From positions 1 through 23,733 of the forward strand of contig UQJU01000020.1 in assembly GCA_900541355.1 (NCBI GenBank): a stretch of 23,733 nucleotides of DNA, written 5' to 3'. Under the pieces are notes generated by a model, which was given only the letters and a program-made list of their open reading frames with translations, did no database searches and had not been told where the DNA came from. A program made the position numbers and the translations under genes. Positions 14,938 through 22,000 of the stretch are shown here, piece by piece (the first letter of the stretch is position 1; every line of letters begins with the position of its first letter). This DNA comes from Candidatus Avelusimicrobium fimicolum. Lineage in GTDB: Bacteria; Elusimicrobiota; Elusimicrobia; Elusimicrobiales; Elusimicrobiaceae.

Positions 14938-15287
14938 TAGTTTTCTCCTCTGTATTCTATCCAGCGGTCAGGTTCCTCGCCTACTTTTACGCTAAACAAA
15001 TGCGGCAACAGGGCATTTAGGCGGTTGTACATCCATACGGCCAGTTCTTCGGTGGTGGGTTGCTTTAAAAAGGTTCCCAGGTCGCAATCATCCAATTTTT
15101 CGTTAATTTCCTTTTGAAAGGTGTCCGCTAAAAGGCGGAAATCAATCAGGTAGCCCTCCGCATTAGTAGGGCCGTAAAAAGTAACCTCGTAATGGAAATG
15201 ATGCGCGTGAACGGCCTCGGACAAGGTGCCGCCGTGTCCGTGGCGCGCGGTAAAGGAGCCGCATTGGGTCAAATAGACCTTGCTCAT
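14937..15287 (-). CDS. 6-pyruvoyltetrahydropterin synthase paralog, PTPS-III type (predicted FolB replacement)
   Basis: COG0720 tunnel-fold enzyme, 116 residues. Zinc ligands are H16 (FTARH) and H27/H29 (in VHAHHF). The QueD-type catalytic Cys of CxxxHGH is absent. Instead E24 sits three residues before H27 (E-A-V-H), the ExxH pattern that marks PTPS-III, reported in bacteria and Plasmodium to make 6-hydroxymethyl-dihydropterin from dihydroneopterin triphosphate in place of dihydroneopterin aldolase. Position between folP (4-base ATGA overlap) and folK (1-base overlap), and the lack of folB in the cluster, agree. A separate, true QueD lies at 17203. The third motif residue is Ala (HAH, not HGH), which is unusual. 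AGGGGG precedes the start. Confidence 0.85.
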   Translation of the reverse strand: MSKVYLTQCGSFTARHGHGGTLSEAVHAHHFHYEVTFYGPTNAEGYLIDFRLLADTFQKEINEKLDDCDLGTFLKQPTTEELAVWMYNRLNALLPHLFSVKVGEEPDRWIEYRGEN

Positions 15288-16081
15288 TTGGCCCCCTGTA
15301 ATTCTTGGTAAAAGTCCATAATTTTGCGTGTATCTTTTACGTCGTGCACACGCAAAATGTCCGCCCCGCCCTGCAAGGCTACTAAATTAGCGGCTAATGT
15401 TTGCGCCTTGCGTTTGGGGGGGAGTTCGCGCTTTTGCGCAAGAAAAGTTTTGCGCGACAGGCCGACTAACATTTGTACTCCCAAATCTTTAAAGAAAGAT
15501 AAATGTTTTAAGAGTTTATAGTTTTGTTCGCGCGTTTTGGCAAAGCCGAAGCCTACATCTATAATCACGTTTTGCTTTGTAATCCCGCACGAAACGGCTT
15601 CGTCTATTTTGCGGGCCAAAAATTCTTTTATTTCACCCAATAAATCTTTATATTCCGTCATTGTTTGCATTGTCTGCGGGGTTCCGCGTGTGTGCATTAC
15701 CACAATTTTTGCGTTAAAATCTTTGACAATTTTAAACATTTCTTTATCCGGGGTACCGCTTACGTCGTTGATGATAGAAACGCCCGCCTTTAACCCCTCT
15801 AATGCTACCGGAATTTTGACGGTATCTAACGAAACGGGTATTTGCGGCCAGGCCTTGCGCACCTCTTTTATAAGCGGCAAAACGCGGGCCAATTCTTCCT
15901 CCGCCGGAACGGGGGCGGCACTCGGACGGGTGGATTCGCCGCCGATATCAAAAATATCTGCGCCGCCGTCTGCGTAATCTTTGCATTTGGCAAGTAAGGT
16001 GGGCAGATTGTTTTGCGGATTTCCGTCGTAAAACGAATCCGGCGTGGCGTTTACAATGCCCATTAATAGCGGTTTTGTCAT
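15284..16081 (-). CDS. folP: Dihydropteroate synthase
   Basis: Condenses 6-hydroxymethyl-dihydropterin pyrophosphate with p-aminobenzoate to dihydropteroate; the sulfonamide target. It is 265 residues, a TIM barrel. Signatures are MGIVNATPDSFYDG at 7-20 (pyrophosphate site), GGADIFDIGGESTRP at 39-53, the SLDT strand at 84-87 and GLSRK near 207-211. It starts nine bases after the folE stop with only a weak AGG site, consistent with translational coupling, and overlaps the PTPS-III gene by four bases (ATGA). Confidence 0.95.
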   Translation of the reverse strand: MTKPLLMGIVNATPDSFYDGNPQNNLPTLLAKCKDYADGGADIFDIGGESTRPSAAPVPAEEELARVLPLIKEVRKAWPQIPVSLDTVKIPVALEGLKAGVSIINDVSGTPDKEMFKIVKDFNAKIVVMHTRGTPQTMQTMTEYKDLLGEIKEFLARKIDEAVSCGITKQNVIIDVGFGFAKTREQNYKLLKHLSFFKDLGVQMLVGLSRKTFLAQKRELPPKRKAQTLAANLVALQGGADILRVHDVKDTRKIMDFYQELQGAK

Positions 16082-16089
16082 AAGCGTGC

Positions 16090-16710
16090 CTATTTAATCA
16101 TTTCCAAAAATTCGCTGCGCACTTCCATTTTTTTGAACGCACCGCGGATGGCACTTGTAACCATTACGGCATCGTGCTTTTCAATGCCGCGTGCGCTGAT
16201 GCACATATGTTTGGCCTTGCAAACCACCATCACCCCATAGGGTTGTAAAGTTTCCATTAAACTGTCGGCAATTTGCGCCACCAATTTTTCCTGGATTTGC
16301 AGGCGGCGGGCATAAACCTCCACCAGGCGCGCCAATTTGGAAATGCCAAGCACGCGGCCCTTGGGCAGATAGCCGATGCTGATTGTGCCGAAGAACGGTT
16401 GCAAATGGTGTTCGCAGGTGGAATAAAATTCTATGTCTTTCAGTACCACCATTTCTTCGCAGGAACCTTCTGTAAAGGTTTTTAAGACGTCCTGCGGTTT
16501 CATTTTGTAACCGCCAAAGAGTTTCTGCCAACTGCGCACGATACGTTTGGGCGTTTCCAGCAAACCCTCGCGGGCCGGGTCGTCGCCAATATAGGCTAAA
16601 ATTTCACGCAGGTTTTGCAAAATCTTTTCTTCGGTTAGCGGATGTTTATCAGTTTGTGCATTTGCAGGCTTAACCGGGCTGTGGGATGTTCTTTTAGCAG
16701 TTTTACGCAT
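16090..16710 (-). CDS. folE: GTP cyclohydrolase I
   Basis: Converts GTP to 7,8-dihydroneopterin triphosphate, the shared precursor of the folate and queuosine branches encoded on either side. It is 206 residues. Zinc ligands C99 and H102 in CEHHLQPFFG and C170 in KAKHMCI are all present, and PKGRVLGISKLAR at 116-128 is the core motif. The first ~25 residues are a Lys/Thr/Pro-rich extension beyond the catalytic fold. The start at 16710 lies inside queE, a 76-base overlap in a different frame. It is supported by AGGAG about 11 bases upstream and by lack of a better in-frame start before the conserved region. Confidence 0.93.
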   Translation of the reverse strand: MRKTAKRTSHSPVKPANAQTDKHPLTEEKILQNLREILAYIGDDPAREGLLETPKRIVRSWQKLFGGYKMKPQDVLKTFTEGSCEEMVVLKDIEFYSTCEHHLQPFFGTISIGYLPKGRVLGISKLARLVEVYARRLQIQEKLVAQIADSLMETLQPYGVMVVCKAKHMCISARGIEKHDAVMVTSAIRGAFKKMEVRSEFLEMIK

Positions 16711-17228
16711 AAGTCAATGTTCTCCTGTTTGTTACTTTCGGGTTGAAGATAAATACGGGTGTGGTCGTTTTCATACGCATAGTATTTCTTCAAATCTGTT
16801 AAATCGGTGTCCTGTCCGACGACGATTTTGATAATATCCGCCTTTTTTAGCATTTCTGGACTAACGTACTTCTTGGGCGATACGCACACGAAATCCGCTT
16901 GGCTGACGTTGCAGTCGCGTGCGCCGTTTGTTTCCAGGTGGACGGTGTAGCCGTGCTTTTTAAGCAGGGCAATCAGCGCGGGCAAATCTTGCTCGGTGGG
17001 CTCTCCGCCGGTAATAATAACGGTTTTTACCGGGTATTGCGCCAGGTCATTTAACAGGGCCTCTGCGCCCATTTCCTTGCCCGTTCCAAAGGCGTATTTG
17101 GTATCGCAAAAAGAGCAGTTCATAGAGCAGCCGGACAGACGCAAAAAAACAGCGGGCATACCCGTATGGCGGCCTTCTCCTTGGATAGAATAAAAAGTTT
17201 CGTTAACCTTCCACGACGGCTGCGGCAT
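16635..17228 (-). CDS. queE: 7-carboxy-7-deazaguanine synthase
   Basis: Radical SAM enzyme that contracts 6-carboxy-tetrahydropterin (the QueD product) to 7-carboxy-7-deazaguanine in queuosine precursor synthesis. It is 197 residues. YSIQGEGRHTG at 13-23 is the QueE signature, and the cluster motif C34-x3-C38-x2-C41 is the standard spacing. TGGEP and the C-terminal LSLQMHKLINI agree with full length. It overlaps queD by 26 bases at its start and folE by 76 bases at its end. A GGGAGAG site precedes the ATG. QueC and QueF are not in the window. Confidence 0.94.
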   Translation of the reverse strand: MPQPSWKVNETFYSIQGEGRHTGMPAVFLRLSGCSMNCSFCDTKYAFGTGKEMGAEALLNDLAQYPVKTVIITGGEPTEQDLPALIALLKKHGYTVHLETNGARDCNVSQADFVCVSPKKYVSPEMLKKADIIKIVVGQDTDLTDLKKYYAYENDHTRIYLQPESNKQENIDLCVKLLKEHPTARLSLQMHKLINIR

Positions 17229-17547
17229 TGTCGCTCTCCCAAATTTCCAATGTTTTTAGTTTTAAATCTTTTTTTGCCAGTTCTGCGCCGATTTTTTGGA
17301 ACAGGTAATCGGCCAAATTTTCAGCGGTGGGATTTTCCAGCAAATCGTTTAAAAAGCGGTGGTCTGGCAAGTTGTCGTCCAACAATTTTTTAATAACCTT
17401 AAAATCGCAGACCATCCCATCCGGGCGTATTTCGCCCTCAATCACAAAAACAGCCTTCCAGGTATGTCCGTGCAGATTATGGCAGGGACCGTCGTATTGC
17501 GGCAGACGGTGGGCCGAACTGAAAGAGCGGATAAGTTTTACTAACAT
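17203..17547 (-). CDS. queD: 6-carboxy-5,6,7,8-tetrahydropterin synthase (PTPS-I)
   Basis: Converts dihydroneopterin triphosphate to 6-carboxy-tetrahydropterin for queuosine synthesis. It is 114 residues. Zinc ligands are H13 (FSSAH) and H26/H28. The catalytic C22 sits in the diagnostic C-x3-H-G-H motif (PCHNLHGH). The late Glu in LEIWESDNA completes the site. Its partner QueE overlaps its 3' end. GAGGAG is six bases before the ATG, which directly abuts the stop of the upstream membrane gene (TAAATG). Confidence 0.95.
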   Translation of the reverse strand: MLVKLIRSFSSAHRLPQYDGPCHNLHGHTWKAVFVIEGEIRPDGMVCDFKVIKKLLDDNLPDHRFLNDLLENPTAENLADYLFQKIGAELAKKDLKLKTLEIWESDNAAAVVEG

Positions 17548-18288
17548 TTATTTCTCCTCGGGAAGTGTATTAAAAATTTGCTGCATATAAATAAGGCATA
17601 AAATTATTTGGGCAAAGGTAAACAGCGGAATATTCCAGTATAGCCGTGCATACCACAGCGCAGACAACGGCCCCAGCATAAAAAAAGCCCATTTAAAAAT
17701 AATCTTGCGCGGCAGGGCGCTGCGGGTAAGCAGTTTGAAAAACATCCCCACCGCCCCGGCTACACAAAAGCCGAAAAGCATAACAAGCGGAATAGCAACA
17801 AGTGCTGACAGGCACGCCATTACCATTAGTGCCGAGGCCAAAGAGTCTTTTTGCTTGGCTAAATTATCTTGCGAGGTTACAAACGTCAGTTGCGGCGGAA
17901 GTTCCCGGCTTTGCACCCCGTTGGCGGCCGGCATATAGAGTTTATTTCCGCTGACTAACATTAAAATTTGCTCCTTTACCATATCCGCTTGTGTGGGCGG
18001 TGTGGTGCGCGACGCATCAAACACCAGTTTTACATCACTGTCCGGCACGGTAACGCTGACCGCGTTTTTAGGAGCCGTCAAAACGCCCTTTTCAAAGGTA
18101 ACTTCGGGGAAATTTTTAAGCAGGACAGGGAGGTTTTTATCAATATACGAGCCTGCAAAAAAATAGAAAACAACCAGCGAGAGCATAAACAGATAAATGC
18201 CGAACGCAATCATTTGTCCCCGCGTAGCAAAGGCCAGGCGGTGATAGAAACGAAAAGAAAAAATACTTTTTATATGCACCCAAATCAT
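17548..18288 (-). CDS. DUF1189-like membrane protein
   Basis: 246 residues. One hydrophobic helix near the N-terminus (about 26-46), then an extracytoplasmic-looking segment of ~100 residues (about 50-148) with VTVPDSDVKLVFD, then three or four helices (about 150-185, 198-216, 221-240). The architecture fits the DUF1189 family, which has no established function. It is the probable head of the queD-queE-folE-folP-PTPS-III-folK transcription unit, with its stop touching the queD ATG. A pterin or precursor role is possible but nothing in the sequence shows it. The start is supported by TGC-TATAAT ending six bases before ATG. Confidence 0.72.
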   Translation of the reverse strand: MIWVHIKSIFSFRFYHRLAFATRGQMIAFGIYLFMLSLVVFYFFAGSYIDKNLPVLLKNFPEVTFEKGVLTAPKNAVSVTVPDSDVKLVFDASRTTPPTQADMVKEQILMLVSGNKLYMPAANGVQSRELPPQLTFVTSQDNLAKQKDSLASALMVMACLSALVAIPLVMLFGFCVAGAVGMFFKLLTRSALPRKIIFKWAFFMLGPLSALWYARLYWNIPLFTFAQIILCLIYMQQIFNTLPEEK

Positions 18289-18294
18289 ATGTCC

Positions 18295-18303
18295 ATTATA
18301 GCA
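18295..18303 (-). promoter_or_regulatory. Extended -10 promoter of the queuosine/folate cluster (apparently leaderless)
   Basis: TGC plus perfect TATAAT (18300-18295), then GGACAT and ATG at 18288. There is no recognisable -35, as expected for extended -10 promoters. Confidence 0.65.
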
Positions 18304-18312
18304 ATTTGGGGG

Positions 18313-18879
18313 TTATCTTTTGTTCTGGCAGGTAAGCGGAGTTCCCAAAAAGTAGATTTGGTTCTTTTTAAACACGCAGGTAAGTTTGGCTGATTGCGGT
18401 GAGCCGTTTGCCGCAGGGGGCAAACCCTTTAAACAAGATATCCGCGTGCAGGAATAAGTTTTGCCGCACTCGGGAAAAGACGAAGAGGGAAAATTATCAA
18501 TAAACCACGAAAAGGATAAGTTGTAGTTGAGTGCTTTTAAAAAATTATCACAAGTCAGTTCGCCCTCAAAAGTGCAGGCGGGTTCGGCGGAGGAATTTTC
18601 GGTCGTCAGCGTTTGGGCGAGCAGGGTGTATCGTTCGGTATCTATGGGGTCGCCTTGTACGCGGTACACATCAAAGCATTTAAAGCCCGGTTTCTCTTTG
18701 GACGAGCAGAAAAATTGGTTAAAAATATCGTTGCCCGGGCAGGTGTCCTCCACGGCTGCGCCATCGGTGGATAAATATTGCGGATCTTCGCGTACCGTTT
18801 GCAGTTTTTTACTGCCGCCGTCTGCCGCTTGGATAGCGGTCGCGCCCAGAATCAAGAATAAAAATAAAAATTTTTTCAT
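18313..18879 (-). CDS. Exported ten-cysteine protein
   Basis: 188 residues. A clear Sec signal peptide (KK then a hydrophobic stretch to about residue 16, likely cleaved after IQA18) precedes a mature chain of ~170 residues with ten cysteines, an even number suited to disulfides. A module C47-x-G-N...C58-x9-C68-x-DVY-x-V74 matches the plus-strand protein at the left edge (nt 474-560), with identical C-x9-C spacing, so the two probably share a domain. I do not recognise a named family. No lipobox is seen, so it is probably periplasmic or cell-surface. The start has no Shine-Dalgarno; TGC-TACTAT ends six bases before ATG. It lies 24 bases upstream of the DUF1189-like gene. Confidence 0.82.
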   Translation of the reverse strand: MKKFLFLFLILGATAIQAADGGSKKLQTVREDPQYLSTDGAAVEDTCPGNDIFNQFFCSSKEKPGFKCFDVYRVQGDPIDTERYTLLAQTLTTENSSAEPACTFEGELTCDNFLKALNYNLSFSWFIDNFPSSSFPECGKTYSCTRISCLKGLPPAANGSPQSAKLTCVFKKNQIYFLGTPLTCQNKR

Positions 18880-18885
18880 AAAGGT

Positions 18886-18894
18886 ATAGTAGCA
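18886..18894 (-). promoter_or_regulatory. Putative extended -10 of the ten-cysteine protein gene
   Basis: TGC-TACTAT followed by ACCTTT and ATG. The upstream AAATTTGC resembles the other extended -10 sites. Confidence 0.5.
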
Positions 18895-18943
18895 AATTTA
18901 TTTTTTTGTGCCGGAGTAAAAAATGATTAGTTCTTGTTTTTCC

Positions 18944-18967
18944 GTACGCACGCGGACGGGCGCGTAC
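18944..18967. other. Inverted repeat in the divergent intergenic region
   Basis: GTACGC (18944-18949) and GCGTAC (18962-18967) separated by 12 bases, in the 164-base gap between the divergent genes at 18879 and 19044. The same half-sites, abutted, form the palindrome at 6289-6300. Confidence 0.3.
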
Positions 18968-19043
18968 TTCTGTATGTTGCAAGTGCGGGCGGAATTTATT
19001 AAGATATATCCGTATTATCATCTCTATATTGTAAAGAGGGCTT

Positions 19044-22000
19044 ATGTCCAATAACTTTTTTTCCTTTTTTTCCAAAAAAGAAGTTCCGTCTGTTGAAATT
19101 AATACTTTAACTCCGGAAATGTTTTCCTTTTTAAGCCAGTTCCCTACTGCTATTTTGCTGTTAGATGCTACGGGAAAAATTGCCTTTGCTAACGCCAGCG
19201 CGGCGACGTTACTCCACAGTAAAGTATCTTCTTTAACCGGGGCCAAGGTGGACCGTTTCGGCCTGACAATGCCGCAGGTGCGTACAATGGCGGAGGATAA
19301 AGCCGCCAAAAAGGTGGTAATCCAACTCGTCAACCGGGATGCCGATGCCGTTTTTGTCAGTGCGGGTGCGAGCAATTTGGCCTCCACTCCGTTTATTATG
19401 CTGACGTTTGAAGCCGTGCCGCTTTTCAAACAACTAACAGCGGAAAAAAACTTTTTATCTTCTTTGTTGGACGGATATCCCTGTGCGCTTGCATTGCAAA
19501 ATTTTGCGGGCGTTTGTACTTTGTGGAATAATGCAGCGGCCAAGTTGTTCGGCCATAAGTCGGCGGATGTAACAGGCAAAAGTATTTATGACTTTTTACC
19601 CAAGGAAATTATCCCGTCCGTCAAGCGCGTGGATGAACAGGTCCGCACCAAACTGGAACCGCGCGAGGGCGTACAACTGACGTATCGCAATACCAAGGGG
19701 GAGGAGCGCGCCCTGAGTGTAAGCAAAACCTTGGTAAAAGGCGATAACGGCAAACCGCAATTTATTTTAACCTCGTTTGAGGATTGCACCGAGCGCCGCA
19801 ATTACGAGCAGGACCTGTTGCAAAACCGTACTTTGCTGCGTGCTGTTTTGGATAACGTACCTTTGGGGCTTTATACGCGCGATTGCGACAACGAAATGAC
19901 CTTTTACAACCGGCAGAGTATGACGGTGCTGGGCGAAACGGATGCAAAATGCGTCAATACCCCGCATCCGTATCAGGATAAAAATGTGGTGGCCGAGCAT
20001 CATATCCGCGAACAAGAAGTTTTGAAAGAGGGAAAAATTCAAGACTATCCTTCCGAAGAATATGTGGACCACCACGGAAATAAAAAAATTTTACACTTAA
20101 TCAAGGTGCCGCTTATGGATGCGGGGCCAAAACCTTTGGTGCTTTCTATTGTGGAGGACATAACCGAACGCCGCCAACAGGAAGAAAAAATTTCCCGTAT
20201 GAACAGTATCCTTTCCGCCATTTTGCAAAACGCTCCTATCGGCCTGTATGCCCGCGGAGAGGATGGAACAATGTGGTTGCGCAACAAAAAATGCTGTGAT
20301 ATTTTTGGCGAAAAAGAGGAGGCATTCTCTCTGGACGGTGCCTTGCCGCACGAAACGCCGGACCAAGTCAGCCAGTATATCACGCGTGAACACGATTTGT
20401 TAAAACAGGGCAAAACCCTGGATATCCCGGAGGAAGAATATGTGCTTGGCTCCGGCGAAAAGAAACTTTTGCATATGATTAAAGTGCCGATTACGGGTAC
20501 TAATGGCGAACCCAATATGGTGATTACCCTGGCCGAAGATATCACGCAAAAGAAAGAGCAGGAAAAGGCTTTGATAGAAAATAAAAATTTCCTGCAAACC
20601 TTGTTGGACCAAGTGCCGGTGGCTATCTATTCACGCGGGGTGGACAAAAAAATCTCGTATGTAAACCGCCGTGCCTTGGAACTGTTCCCCGACGAAAATC
20701 CGGAAAAAGAGGATCCCTTTTATATCCAACGAGAAGACAGCATTTTCCACGACGGCAAAATGGTGGAATTTCCCGAGGAGTGGTACACCACCAAGCGCGG
20801 GGATAAAATCCTCTTGCATTTAATTAAAGCCCCGGTTTTTGACAAAGAGGGCAAGCCCTTTATGGTGCTGACGGTGGCGGAGGATATTACGCAAAAGAAA
20901 GCGCAGGAAAAGGCTATTGTCAATGCGCGCAACTTCTTGCAGACGGTTATTAACAACCTGCCTGTTTCCTTGTCTGTAAAAGATTACGACGGAAAATATA
21001 TTTTGTGGAACAAAAAAGCCGAGGAAATCTTTGGCGCACTTGCCAAGGATGTTATCGGCAAGACCTCGTACCGCGCGGACTTGAACAAGGACCAGGCGGA
21101 GTTTGTACGCGAATCCGATTTGCGTGTGTTTGATAACAAGCGCGAACAAAATATTCCGCAGGAACTTATATCCACGGCTACCGAGGGCGTAAAGATTATG
21201 CACACAGTTAAAACGCCGCTGTTTAACGAGGATGGCACCCCCAACTGTCTGCTTTCTGTTTCGGAAGATGTTACCGCCAAAACGCGTATGGAAAAGCAAA
21301 TCCGCGAAGCGAGTGACAAAAACACTCTCTTGGTTGAAAACGCCCGCGAAGGAATTGCCATTTTGGAGGACGGCAAAATTATCTACGCCAACCGCGCCTT
21401 GTGCAGTTTGTTGGGATATGAAGATTTAGCCACCGTAAAAGGCAAAGCACTGTTGGACTTGGCGGTTGAGGATCACCGCTTGTTTTTAAAGGATAAATAC
21501 GATGCTGTGGTGGCTGGGGCCGATGATGCTTCCTCTGCCATTGATTTGCGTATGATTAAAAAGAACGGGGCGGAAATAGAAGCCGAGTTTGCCGCCGTGG
21601 CCTCTACTTATTTGGGCCGGCGTATTGTGCTGGGCTTCGTGCGTGATGTAACGGGGGCCAACCGTACCCTGCGCGAGGTAAAAAATGAGCGCGCCAATTT
21701 CCGCGCGGCATTTGAAAAATGCGTAACCCCGGCATTTATCTTATCGCATAAGGGATATATCAGCGTAATGAACGAGTCCTGCCGCAGTTTGTTTGCCCTT
21801 ACGGAAGCGGATAAGAATTTCTACCGTAATGTCTATATAAAACCGGCCATTTCGCTCTCTGCGCGTAAACTGTTGCGTGCGGGGCAACCGGCCCAAATGG
21901 ATTATACCTTTGATTTTGACCGCGCCGCGCTGCAGTTCCCCGGGCGCGTAAAGGGTACAGGCAAAATGTCGCTCTCCGTCAGTTTTGTGCCGATAAACAA

